Source: Bacteroidota bacterium
GTDB taxonomy: Bacteria > Bacteroidota > Bacteroidia > Flavobacteriales > Weeksellaceae
DNA length: 11,189 nucleotides
NCBI GenBank assembly: GCA_023457935.1
Contig: JAEXBA010000024.1
Coordinates: 1 to 11,189 of the forward strand
Direction of reading: 5' to 3'
In this document: positions 1-6,829 of the stretch, piece after piece
Layout: the number at the start of each line of letters is the position of its first letter
Position numbering within the stretch: the first letter of the stretch is position 1
The notes under the pieces: model-generated
Told to the model about the DNA's origin: nothing
The model's database searches: none
What the model saw: the letters and a program-made list of their open reading frames with translations, nothing else
Position numbers and translations under genes: made by a program

Positions 1-1743
1 GAAGTGGAAGATTCGGAACTTTGTCCGAGATATGCAGGTGCCGTTATTGAAAACGTTAAGGTTGGTGAATCTCCCGAATGGCTGAAAAACCGCTTGAAAG
101 CAATTGGCTTGAGTCCAATCAACAATGTCGTGGATATTACCAACTATATTCTGCACGGATACGGACAGCCGCTTCACGCATTTGACGCTGATAAAATTGC
201 CGGAAAAACCGTGAAAGTTGGCGTGAATAAAGAAGGAACTAAATTCAGAACTCTGGATGGAGTAGAGCGTACGCTGAACGGTTCCGAAATCATGATTAAA
301 GACGGAAACGACAGCCCGATGTGTATTGCCGGCGTTTTTGGCGGTGAAACTTCAGGCGTTTCTGCAGAAACGAAAACCATTTTCCTGGAAAGTGCGTATT
401 TCAATCCGGTTGCAGTAAGAAAAGGGGCAAAATTCCATGGTTTGAACACCGATGCAAGTTTCCGTTTCGAAAGAGGCGTGGATCCGAACATCACGGTAAC
501 AGCGCTCACTCATGCCGTAAAACTGATTGAGGAAATTGCCGACGGAAAAATGGTTGGATCTGTTCTGGAACATTATCCGAAGAAAATTGAAGACCATTAT
601 ATTATCCTCCGATTCTCCAAAATAGAGCAGATTCTCGGAACTAAAATTCACCGCGAAAAAGTAAAGGAAATACTTAAATCATTGGAAATCAGTGTTCTGA
701 ATGATATTCAGAACGGTCTGGAAATCTCAGTTCCGGCGTACAGAGCCGATGTGACAAGGGAAATTGACGTTATTGAAGAAATACTGAGAATTTACGGATA
801 CAATAAAATAGATTCGCCGCAGAAAATATCCTTTACTCCGGTAAGACTTTCTCTGGATGACCAGGATGAACTTGAAAACAGCTGGGCGAGAACGCTTCAG
901 AGCAACGGTTTCAATGAAGTGATGAACAACTCTTTGTGTTCTGTGAAAGATGAAAATGAAGCCGTAAAAATTATGAATCCGCTTTCCGGTGATCTGGCTT
1001 TCATGCGAAAATCTCTGATGGAAGGCTTGCTGCAGAACGCTGCTTATAACATCAACCGTAAGAATCCGGATATTAAGTTTTTCGAACTTGGAAAAATTTA
1101 TCATAAAAAAGAGGCATATCAGGAAAGAAAACAGCTTGCTGTACTGGTTTCCGGAAGAGATAAAACTGAGAACTGGCTTCAGCCAAAATCGGCTACAGAT
1201 TTCTATTATCTGAAAGGTTATGTGAATATACTTCTCGGTAAACTGAATCTTGAAACCGAAGAAAAACCGCTGGAAGACTCCAGATTTTCCGATGCCCTGG
1301 AACTGGTTGCAGATGGAAAAACTTTGGCAAGGCTGGGCAAGGTTTCGCCGGAACTTCTGAAAGCAGCAGATGTTGATCTGGACTGCTATTATGCTGAAAT
1401 TGAGCTTGAAACCGCTCAGCAGTCCCGGACTTCAGGCAATCTGAAGTTTGCGGATATTCCTAAATTCAACAAGATCAGAAGAGATCTGGCGCTGTTGCTG
1501 GATAAAAATGTAAGTTACGATGACTTATACAGAACTGCGAGAAGGAATCCGTCAATATATTTGAAAAACGTCAACCTGTTTGATGTGTATGAAGGGAAAA
1601 ACCTTCCGGAAGGAAAGAAATCCTATGCGTTGAGTTTTGAGCTGCTGAATGAGGAAAAAACGCTGGAAGAAAAAGAGATTTCGGAAGTAATGAATTCGCT
1701 GATCAAAAGTTTTGAAAAGGAATTCTCTGCTGAATTAAGATAA
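1..1743 (+). CDS. pheT: Phenylalanine--tRNA ligase beta subunit, 5'-truncated by window edge
   Basis: This is the beta subunit of the cytoplasmic alpha2-beta2 phenylalanyl-tRNA synthetase, which charges tRNA-Phe with phenylalanine. The reading frame is open from base 1, so the gene begins upstream; the GTG at base 4 is an internal valine codon. About 580 residues are visible of the roughly 800 usual for the family, so the N-terminal domain and OB-type tRNA-binding region are missing. Numbering from base 1, the B3/B4 domain opens with CPRY near residues 8-11 and carries VVDITNYILHGYGQPLHAFD around 43-62. The B5 domain covers about 201-270 and ends with the acidic DVTREIDVIEEILRIYGY segment, whose Asp and Glu residues are the family's metal-binding type. 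The catalytic-like core follows. The ferredoxin-fold anticodon-binding domain fills about 483-580 (FADIPKFNKIRRDLALLL). Tandem stops TAA TAA precede a strong terminator. No frameshift or missing block is visible. Confidence 0.97.
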   Translation, partial: EVEDSELCPRYAGAVIENVKVGESPEWLKNRLKAIGLSPINNVVDITNYILHGYGQPLHAFDADKIAGKTVKVGVNKEGTKFRTLDGVERTLNGSEIMIKDGNDSPMCIAGVFGGETSGVSAETKTIFLESAYFNPVAVRKGAKFHGLNTDASFRFERGVDPNITVTALTHAVKLIEEIADGKMVGSVLEHYPKKIEDHYIILRFSKIEQILGTKIHREKVKEILKSLEISVLNDIQNGLEISVPAYRADVTREIDVIEEILRIYGYNKIDSPQKISFTPVRLSLDDQDELENSWARTLQSNGFNEVMNNSLCSVKDENEAVKIMNPLSGDLAFMRKSLMEGLLQNAAYNINRKNPDIKFFELGKIYHKKEAYQERKQLAVLVSGRDKTENWLQPKSATDFYYLKGYVNILLGKLNLETEEKPLEDSRFSDALELVADGKTLARLGKVSPELLKAADVDLDCYYAEIELETAQQSRTSGNLKFADIPKFNKIRRDLALLLDKNVSYDDLYRTARRNPSIYLKNVNLFDVYEGKNLPEGKKSYALSFELLNEEKTLEEKEISEVMNSLIKSFEKEFSAELR

Positions 1744-1764
1744 TAAGATTTAGGTCTGTAAATT

Positions 1765-1796
1765 TCCCTGCTGCTTTTTTACGGCAGGGATTTTTT
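1765..1796 (+). terminator. Rho-independent terminator of pheT
   Basis: A 7-bp stem pairs TCCCTGC (1765-1771) with GCAGGGA (1784-1790) and is followed directly by six T residues. It starts 21 bases after the pheT stop codon and separates pheT from the lipoprotein gene. Confidence 0.85.
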
Positions 1797-1875
1797 ATGC
1801 ATTTCAGGCAATTTATAGTTGAGTTTTCCGTTATTTTAAGATGAATTTTTTAATTTTATCGAGATAAAAAGAAAT

Positions 1876-2283
1876 ATGAAAAAACTATTGATAGGAACGT
1901 TTGCTTCGGCCGTTCTGGCTTCTTGTTCAACAATGGGAACTACGGCAGCAAAAGTGGGAACACAGCAGGCATCGGTTGCGAATACCGGTTGGTCGCTTGC
2001 TGAAAATGTAAAAGGAAACCGGCCGACTCTAAACATCGAGAGCGGTAAGATTTCCGGAAATGCCGGTTGCAACCGTTATTTCGGAAACGTGAATCTGGAC
2101 ACTTCCACCGGAACTTTTACGACAAGCAATGTAGGTTCAACAAAAATGGCGTGCGAATATATGAATACGGAACAGGCGTATCTCAACGCACTTTCGGAAG
2201 CCAATAAATATGTGGTTTCCAATAATGTGCTGGAACTGTATAAAGACAAGCTTCTGCTTTTGAAATTCAACCGTACAAAATAG
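1876..2283 (+). CDS. META-domain (HslJ-like) lipoprotein
   Basis: This is a 135-residue predicted lipoprotein with one META domain, the fold found in E. coli HslJ and in many secreted Bacteroidota proteins. The N-terminus MKKLLIGTFASAVLASC has a lysine pair, a hydrophobic core and an LASC lipobox, so lipidation would fall on Cys17. After a short Ala/Gly/Thr-rich linker the domain begins at TGWSL (about 37-41). It carries the diagnostic GNAGCNRYFG at 61-70, a second motif STKMAC at 88-93, and a C-terminal hydrophobic strand LLLLKF (126-131). The two cysteines in GCN and MAC are the usual conserved positions. HslJ in E. coli is linked to novobiocin tolerance and heat shock; the role here is unknown and is probably structural or protective in the periplasm. 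The ATG follows an A-rich stretch with no Shine-Dalgarno site. It is a single-gene unit between two terminators. Confidence 0.9.
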   Translation: MKKLLIGTFASAVLASCSTMGTTAAKVGTQQASVANTGWSLAENVKGNRPTLNIESGKISGNAGCNRYFGNVNLDTSTGTFTTSNVGSTKMACEYMNTEQAYLNALSEANKYVVSNNVLELYKDKLLLLKFNRTK

Positions 2284-2311
2284 AAAAAGGACTCAGAAAT
2301 GAGTCCTTTTT
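2284..2311. terminator. Bidirectional terminator between convergent genes
   Basis: A perfect 12-bp stem, AAAAAGGACTCA (2284-2295) with TGAGTCCTTTTT (2300-2311), encloses a GAAA loop. The A run on one arm and T run on the other give a U-tract on either strand. It starts right after the lipoprotein stop codon and lies 20 bases beyond the stop of the minus-strand acidic protein gene, so it can end transcription from both sides. Confidence 0.9.
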
Positions 2312-2331
2312 TATTGTTCGTAAGACGGAGA

Positions 2332-2577
2332 TTACTCCTCTTCGTCTTCTTCGTCTTCGTATTTTGCCAACTCCTCGTCACACCATTTGAAGGCCTGTTC
2401 CACAACTTTAGTTGCTTCATCTGCCATCGTTTCCTCGTCGTCTCCTTCAAGATCATCCAGCCATTCCACTTCTTCCTCCTCAACATTCAGGATGAAACGC
2501 GGATATTCTGTGTGTACAACAAACAAATCTTCAGGAAAATCTGAATTATCAGCCAATAAAAACTTAGGTAATTTCAT
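2332..2577 (-). CDS. Small, highly acidic conserved protein, function unknown
   Basis: This is an 81-residue cytosolic protein starting MKLPKFLLADNSDFPEDLFV. Roughly 31 of 81 residues are Asp or Glu, and the last eight form a wholly acidic tail. There is no signal peptide and no membrane segment. The N-terminal part (about 1-32) looks like a small folded region rich in beta-forming residues (DLFVVHTEYPRFILNV). Residues 51-73 look helical and contain the tract ATKVVEQAFKWCDEELAKY. I recall similar proteins in other flavobacteria but know no function. An in-frame ATG nine codons upstream (2604) would give a 90-residue product. I prefer 2577 because the protein from there begins like the homologues I recall, and because a good -7 box (2602-2609) overlaps the upstream ATG. 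It is the last gene of the minus-strand block, 39 bases after the membrane protein gene. Confidence 0.8.
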   Translation of the reverse strand: MKLPKFLLADNSDFPEDLFVVHTEYPRFILNVEEEEVEWLDDLEGDDEETMADEATKVVEQAFKWCDEELAKYEDEEDEEE

Positions 2578-2601
2578 TTTTTTAAGGTTTTTAACTTGTT
2601 T

Positions 2602-2609
2602 CAAAGATA
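2602..2609 (-). promoter_or_regulatory. Candidate Bacteroidota -7 box for the acidic protein
   Basis: On the minus strand this reads TATCTTTG, an exact match to the Bacteroidota -7 consensus TAnnTTTG. The ATG at 2577 lies 24 bases downstream, which leaves a short untranslated leader. No TTG sits at the usual spacing upstream; the nearest, at 2637-2639, is 27 bases away and so too far. It could give the last gene of the block its own transcript. Confidence 0.4.
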
Positions 2610-2616
2610 GAAAATA

Positions 2617-3939
2617 TTATTGAAATCTGTTGGTGTCAATTTTTATTTTTCTCAAAACTTTGTATTGGGTTAAGGTTGTTTTCTGCAGCGTATCTTTCGG
2701 CTTGAATGTAATACTTACGTTTGGATTTACAGTACTGACGAGTTCGGCAATCTGGGTTTTGTCGAGTTCTTTTTCGCTTTCAAGAAAAAATTTCAGCGGA
2801 ACATTTTTCAGATTTTCTTCTTCCAGAAATCTTGTCATTTCCCTGCGGTTTTCAAGATAGTTTCCTTTGGAAAGAAGAGTGAAAGCCAGTCCGGTCATCA
2901 AACTTAAAACTGCAATTCCGTAACTGAATTTCCCCAAAAACAACCACATTTTTCTGAAATAAACCAACCAGATCGGAAATGAAAACGGCGCCAGAAGCCG
3001 ATAATCAAGAGCGTTTACTGAATAAAAATACTGAATGAAAAATGAACAGATGATACCGAAAACTCCAGTGAATACAAGAAATTTTTCTGTTTCTGAAAGT
3101 CCGGATTTTACGAAGAAATACACCATCAGACCAATGTTCAGAAAACCGATTCCGTAAATTCCAAAATTGATAATACCGCCTGAAGGATTTGCGATGTGAA
3201 CAAACGGATTAAAAGTTATGAAAATTCCCTGGAAAAACTCAACTGCAAGTTTTGAAGTGGGATGAATTCCGATATTCAGGAAAGTGTCAACATAATTTTC
3301 GTTGAAATAATCAATGAACAGAAACTTGTAAAGCACCACGAAAACCAATCCGATTACCCCGGAAATCATGAAAGTTTTGGCGTAATGTTTTTTGAAATTC
3401 AGCATTCCAAAAAGAAAAGTTCCTCCAATAAAAAACAGCGCCGGATAACGGATGTTATACAGCAGAATCACCAATAAACTCAGCAACAGAACTGCTTCTG
3501 TTCCTTTCAGCTGATCGATGATGATTTGTCTTGCCACGTAAAGAAAAACAAAAACAAAAGGCAGAATCAGCGCTTCACTCATCGTATACGAAAAGATAGA
3601 AACAAAACTGAAAAGTGCTGTTACAACCACGGTTTCCTTGAAATAGAAATTCTTTTTCCGTGCAAAATACAGGATGAAAAGCAAAGTCAAAATTCCAACA
3701 GTTTTGCTTGCCCAGAATTCATCCAAACCAAATAAAGTGAAAAACTTTAAACTCAGCGGATAACCGAGTGGAGTTGTGGTATTATCAATCACCGGAAAAA
3801 CTTCCGAAGTTCTCATAAACCGAATAGAATCCGGACTTACACGGCCTTTTTCATTCAGCAGAAAACGAATAATGGTCATTACCAAAGTAGCAATGACCAA
3901 AATTATCTGTATTAATCTTTCCTGTTTTCTTCTTTGCAT
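2617..3939 (-). CDS. Polytopic membrane protein, GT-C glycosyltransferase-like
   Basis: This 440-residue integral membrane protein has about ten hydrophobic segments, at roughly 8-27, 79-95, 104-119, 122-137, 148-172, 186-207, 259-278, 286-304, 320-335 and 339-357. A soluble tail of about 80 residues follows. The layout resembles GT-C glycosyltransferases of the ArnT/mannosyltransferase type. After TM1 comes a loop with PDS at 36-38 and TTPLGYPLSLKFFTLFG at 55-71. A TMSEAL motif (119-124) follows, and a late ALDYRLLAPFSFP stretch (310-322) resembles the Y/R-LL-P motif of that superfamily. GT-C enzymes move a sugar from a polyprenyl-phosphate donor on the outer face of the inner membrane. The acceptor is unknown and no glycan biosynthesis genes are nearby. 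The gene starts 22 bases after the dehydrogenase stop, so the two are probably co-transcribed. The membrane-protein call is firm; the glycosyltransferase assignment is an inference from motif layout. Confidence 0.75.
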   Translation of the reverse strand: MQRRKQERLIQIILVIATLVMTIIRFLLNEKGRVSPDSIRFMRTSEVFPVIDNTTTPLGYPLSLKFFTLFGLDEFWASKTVGILTLLFILYFARKKNFYFKETVVVTALFSFVSIFSYTMSEALILPFVFVFLYVARQIIIDQLKGTEAVLLLSLLVILLYNIRYPALFFIGGTFLFGMLNFKKHYAKTFMISGVIGLVFVVLYKFLFIDYFNENYVDTFLNIGIHPTSKLAVEFFQGIFITFNPFVHIANPSGGIINFGIYGIGFLNIGLMVYFFVKSGLSETEKFLVFTGVFGIICSFFIQYFYSVNALDYRLLAPFSFPIWLVYFRKMWLFLGKFSYGIAVLSLMTGLAFTLLSKGNYLENRREMTRFLEEENLKNVPLKFFLESEKELDKTQIAELVSTVNPNVSITFKPKDTLQKTTLTQYKVLRKIKIDTNRFQ

Positions 3940-3961
3940 GGAAGAAAAGTTACGTGTTTAT

Positions 3962-4852
3962 TTATTTCGCAAACATCTTCGAAACTTTCTCCGCCTTTTT
4001 CGATTCTGAATAATCGTAAAAACCTTCACCGGATTTCACGCCCAGTTTCCCGGCAGTTACCATGTTCACCAATAAAGGATTCGGAGCGTATTTTGGATTT
4101 TTGAAACCGTCGTACATCACGTTCAGAATAGCCAGACAAACATCCAGACCGATAAAATCTGCCAACTGAAGCGGTCCCATCGGATGAGCCATTCCGAGTT
4201 TCATTACGGTGTCGATTTCCTCAACTCCGGCAACACCGTTGTATAAAGTTTCGATGGATTCGTTGATCATCGGCATTAGAATTCTGTTCGCCACAAAACC
4301 AGGATAATCGTTCACTTCAACCGGAACTTTCCCCAAAGTTTTCGACATGTCGTAAATCGCATCAAAAGTTTCTTTCGATGTGGAATATCCTTTAATGATT
4401 TCAACCAGTTTCATAATCGGAACCGGATTCATGAAGTGCATTCCGATCACTTTTTCCGGTCTGTTCGTTACCGAAGCAATTTTTGTAATGGAAATGGAAG
4501 AAGTATTGGTCGCAAGAATACAGTTTTCCGGCGCCAGTTCGTCCATATTTTTGAAGATCTTCAGTTTCAGGTCGATGTTTTCTGTTGCGGCTTCCACGAT
4601 AAGATCGGCGTTTCCGGCTGCGTCTTTCAGTTCTGTGAAAGTCGTGATATTTCCAAGCGTTTCCGCTTTCTGTTCTTCGGTAAGGTTACCTTTCGCGATA
4701 ATTCTGTCGAGGTTTTTGGTAATCGTTCCGATTCCTCTGTCAAGAGCTTCCTGCGAAACATCAACAAGATTTACTTTAAATCCGGTTTGTGCAAAAGTGT
4801 GGGCAATTCCGTTTCCCATGGTTCCGGCTCCGATTACAACGATATTCTTCAT
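3962..4852 (-). CDS. 3-hydroxybutyryl-CoA dehydrogenase
   Basis: This 296-residue NAD(P)-dependent enzyme interconverts 3-hydroxyacyl-CoA and 3-oxoacyl-CoA, with C4 substrates most likely. It would serve short-chain acyl-CoA metabolism in the cytosol. The N-terminal Rossmann domain opens with VVIGAGTMGNGIAH (5-18), and Asp31 ends the second strand. The family's active-site residues are all visible: Ser118 in NTSS, the His139-Glu151 pair in HFMNPVPIMKLVEII, and Asn189 in PGFVANRILMP. The C-terminal helical domain contains GMAHPMGPLQLADFIGLD (220-237) and ends with the KSGEGFYDY signature (273-281). The length matches stand-alone bacterial enzymes (about 280-300), not the FadB fusion. The ATG at 4852 begins exactly at MKNIVVIGAG, as in the family. 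A candidate promoter lies just upstream and the membrane protein gene follows after 22 bases. There is no thiolase or crotonase gene beside it, so the gene does not sit in a butyrate or PHB operon here. Confidence 0.93.
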   Translation of the reverse strand: MKNIVVIGAGTMGNGIAHTFAQTGFKVNLVDVSQEALDRGIGTITKNLDRIIAKGNLTEEQKAETLGNITTFTELKDAAGNADLIVEAATENIDLKLKIFKNMDELAPENCILATNTSSISITKIASVTNRPEKVIGMHFMNPVPIMKLVEIIKGYSTSKETFDAIYDMSKTLGKVPVEVNDYPGFVANRILMPMINESIETLYNGVAGVEEIDTVMKLGMAHPMGPLQLADFIGLDVCLAILNVMYDGFKNPKYAPNPLLVNMVTAGKLGVKSGEGFYDYSESKKAEKVSKMFAK

Positions 4853-4856
4853 AATT

Positions 4857-4891
4857 GATTCAAGGTTTAATGTTTAAAGTTCAGGGTTTTC
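4857..4891. repeat. Degenerate 7-bp tandem repeat (GTTTAA type)
   Basis: Five consecutive heptads read GATTCAA, GGTTTAA, TGTTTAA, AGTTCAG and GGTTTTC, with consensus NGTTTAA/NGTTCAA. They fill most of the 70-base gap between the beta-lactamase stop and the dehydrogenase start. On the minus strand they form the dehydrogenase leader. Similar heptad tracts with other words occur at the next two junctions. Confidence 0.55.
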
Positions 4892-4898
4892 AAAAGTA
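4891..4898 (-). promoter_or_regulatory. Candidate -7 box for the dehydrogenase operon
   Basis: The minus strand reads TACTTTTG, an exact TAnnTTTG match, 38 bases upstream of the dehydrogenase ATG and inside the gap after the beta-lactamase stop. No TTG is found at the expected -33 spacing, so the match is half-consensus. It would start a separate transcript for the dehydrogenase and the genes behind it. Confidence 0.45.
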
Positions 4899-4922
4899 CG
4901 GAAAATAGGTGTTTTACGAAAA

Positions 4923-5804
4923 TTATGGCTTTTGTAAAAAATCCCAAACCGTTTTAGAAATATCAGAAATCATTCTGCAGTTGGTTTCAAAACTTTCTTT
5001 GGAATCGGACACGAAAACAGTAATAGCATAGTGTTTTCCGTTGGGAAGAGTGACAATACCGCTGTCGTTTTCTGCCGCTGTTAAGCCGTTTTCGTCTTTT
5101 CCGGAAGAACCTGTCTTGTGTGCAACTGTATTTTTCGGAAGTTGTTCAACCAGTTTGTTGGCGCCGGTGGTGGTTTTCAACAGAATCTCGTAAAGATAAT
5201 CCGTTGATTTTTTTGAAAGAATTTTTCCGTTGTAAAAGTCTTTGTACAGTTTGCTCAGCGATTTTGTGGAGGAGTAGTTGGGATAAAAATATTCCGTTCC
5301 CTGATGCATCTGTTCTTCGTTGTATTTAATCTGAAAATCCCTGACATTCTTTGAATTCATGAATTTCTGAACGGTTTCAGTTCCACCGATTAATCTGAGC
5401 AGAACATCGGTTAAATTATTATCGCTTAAAGAAACGGTGTAATAAATCATTTCGTCCAGACTGATTTCAACATTGCCTTCCGGAAATTTGTCGCGGAACG
5501 GACTGTATGTATTTGGCAGTAAATCTTCTTTCTTAATTAAATATTTCTGACTGAGCTTCAGTTTTCCCTGATCGACCAAATCGAGAGCCGCCACAGCAAT
5601 ATGAAACTTAAAAACACTCAGCATCGGAAGCTTTTTTGACGCATTGTCATTATTGTAAGTAAATGGAAAATCAATTCCCTTTACGGAAACGGCAACAGTT
5701 GCATTTTTTTCTTTCGTGATTTCAGAAATTCGCTCTTTCAACAAAGATTTTTGCGCAAAAACAGTGCAAGAAATCAGTAACAAAACAAAAGTTATGGTCT
5801 TCAT
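4923..5804 (-). CDS. Class A (subclass A2) serine beta-lactamase
   Basis: This 293-residue secreted enzyme would hydrolyse beta-lactams in the periplasm. The N-terminus MKTITFVLLLISCTVFAQ is a type I signal peptide with cleavage likely before Gln18. The catalytic motifs are intact: SVFK (Ser63 nucleophile, Lys66), SDN (127-129), and HKTGSSG (229-235, with the KTG triad at 230-232). The omega loop reads NEEQMHQ (162-168). I align Glu163 with the general base Glu166 and His167 with position 170, where most class A enzymes have Asn; His170 is a feature of PER-type enzymes. With the ENDSG motif (245-249) this places it in subclass A2, the group of PER, CGA, CIA, CfxA and CepA, several of them chromosomal in Chryseobacterium relatives. 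The spectrum cannot be read from sequence. I chose the ATG at 5804; a TTG two codons upstream lies inside a repeat. The gene sits 32 bases after the oxidoreductase stop and may be co-transcribed with it. No LysR-type regulator is adjacent. Confidence 0.92.
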   Translation of the reverse strand: MKTITFVLLLISCTVFAQKSLLKERISEITKEKNATVAVSVKGIDFPFTYNNDNASKKLPMLSVFKFHIAVAALDLVDQGKLKLSQKYLIKKEDLLPNTYSPFRDKFPEGNVEISLDEMIYYTVSLSDNNLTDVLLRLIGGTETVQKFMNSKNVRDFQIKYNEEQMHQGTEYFYPNYSSTKSLSKLYKDFYNGKILSKKSTDYLYEILLKTTTGANKLVEQLPKNTVAHKTGSSGKDENGLTAAENDSGIVTLPNGKHYAITVFVSDSKESFETNCRMISDISKTVWDFLQKP

Positions 5805-5831
5805 TTTCAATTTTCAATTTTCTACTTTCAA
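5804..5831. repeat. 7-bp tandem repeat (TTTTCAA type) abutting the lactamase start codon
   Basis: Four heptads, TTTTCAA, TTTTCAA, TTTTCTA and CTTTCAA, run without a gap. On the minus strand they read as TTGAAAA-type units, and the last base of the final unit is the A of the beta-lactamase ATG. The tract occupies nearly the whole 32-base gap to the oxidoreductase gene and so forms the lactamase translation-initiation region. Confidence 0.6.
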
Positions 5832-5836
5832 TTTGT

Positions 5837-6799
5837 TCAGCTGATGAGTTTCATAATTTCCAAAGCCACTTTCAAAGCTTCTGTTCCGTCTTCAAGAGAA
5901 ACTTCTACATTTTTGTCTTGTTCAATGGCTTTAGCAAAGGAATTCAGTTCGTCCAGAATTGCGTTGTTCGGCTGAATATTCGGATATTCAAACAGAATCT
6001 GATTTCTTTCACCGTCTGCATTTTCAATAATCATATCGAATGGAGTAGGGTTTTCCGGCGCTTCTTTCATGCGGATAACTTCGGCTTTTTTCTCAAGAAA
6101 ATCAACAGAAATATAAGCGTCCTGCTGGAAAAACCGTGATTTGCGCATCGCCTTCATGGAAATTCTTGAAGTGGTGAGATTGGCGACACAGCCGTTTTCA
6201 AATTCAATTCTCGCGTTGCAGATATCAGGAGTTTTCGAAACTACGCAAACGCCGGAAGGATGAATTACTTTCACTTTGGATTTCACAATGCTCAGCAAAA
6301 TATCCAGATCGTGAATCATTAAATCCAGAACTACCGAAACATCTGTTCCTCTCGGATTGAATTCCGCCAAACGGTGAATTTCAATGAACATCGGATTTTT
6401 GATGTATTCTTTGGTCGCAATAAATGCAGGATTGTAGCGTTCCACATGTCCAACCTGCGCTTTTATGCCGTATTCGCGACATTTGTAGAGAATTTCTTCC
6501 GCCTGCTGTAAAGTTTGCGTCACCGGTTTTTCAATGAAGAAGTGTTTGCGGTTGTTGATGGCTTTCATCGCGTAATCGTAGTGATAAAGCGTTGGCGTCA
6601 CAATATCGAGCATGTCAATCTGCGACAGCAGTTCATCAAAATTTTCAAAAAATTTATAGCCGAATTCAGCTTCCAGTTTTTTACCGTTTTCCGCATCGGC
6701 GTCATGAAAACCAACCAGCTCGTATTTTTCGGACTGATTCAACAGTTTTAAATGTATTTTTCCGAGGTGTCCTGCACCAACCAAACCTGCTTTAAGCAT
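5837..6799 (-). CDS. Gfo/Idh/MocA family NAD(P)-dependent oxidoreductase
   Basis: This 320-residue cytosolic dehydrogenase probably acts on a sugar or sugar nucleotide. The Rossmann domain begins with AGLVGAGHLGKIH (4-16), with Asp33 and Asp35 near the end of strand two. The family's EKP motif is at 90-92 (HFFIEKPVTQ), where the lysine is catalytic. The second domain has GHVERYNPAF (117-126) and DLMIHDLDILLS (159-170), with His163 at the usual catalytic histidine position. The GHVERYNPAF motif and overall length resemble GnnA-like UDP-N-acetylglucosamine 3-dehydrogenases, but no partner GnnB-type aminotransferase or lipid A gene is present, so I give no symbol. The ATG at 6799 places MLKAGLVGAG correctly for the family. 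It is divergent from pcm and heads a unit with the beta-lactamase. The substrate is unknown. Confidence 0.88.
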   Translation of the reverse strand: MLKAGLVGAGHLGKIHLKLLNQSEKYELVGFHDADAENGKKLEAEFGYKFFENFDELLSQIDMLDIVTPTLYHYDYAMKAINNRKHFFIEKPVTQTLQQAEEILYKCREYGIKAQVGHVERYNPAFIATKEYIKNPMFIEIHRLAEFNPRGTDVSVVLDLMIHDLDILLSIVKSKVKVIHPSGVCVVSKTPDICNARIEFENGCVANLTTSRISMKAMRKSRFFQQDAYISVDFLEKKAEVIRMKEAPENPTPFDMIIENADGERNQILFEYPNIQPNNAILDELNSFAKAIEQDKNVEVSLEDGTEALKVALEIMKLIS

Positions 6800-6815
6800 A
6801 GATTTCTTGTTTTTG

Positions 6816-6823
6816 TAAAGGTA
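6816..6823 (-). promoter_or_regulatory. Weak candidate -7 box for the oxidoreductase
   Basis: The minus strand reads TACCTTTA, differing from TAnnTTTG only in the last base, 16 bases upstream of the ATG at 6799. No TTG is seen at the -33 spacing. Confidence 0.25.
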
Positions 6824-6829
6824 GTAATT

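Noticed and set aside
2076..2486. 136-residue open frame on the minus strand spanning the lipoprotein and acidic-protein genes
   Set aside because: It runs through the bidirectional terminator and overlaps two better supported genes in other frames.
4380..4877. Long open frame on the plus strand opposite the dehydrogenase
   Set aside because: It is the antisense shadow of a gene with complete family motifs, and its product has no recognisable domain.
5748..5804. Lipoprotein signal in the beta-lactamase (Cys13)
   Set aside because: The residues before the cysteine (LIS) are a poor lipobox, and the following TVFAQ is a typical flavobacterial signal peptidase I site.
5805..5810. TTG start two codons upstream of the beta-lactamase ATG
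   Set aside because: It lies inside the 7-bp repeat and adds nothing to the signal peptide; the ATG at 5804 gives a normal MKTITFVLLL start.
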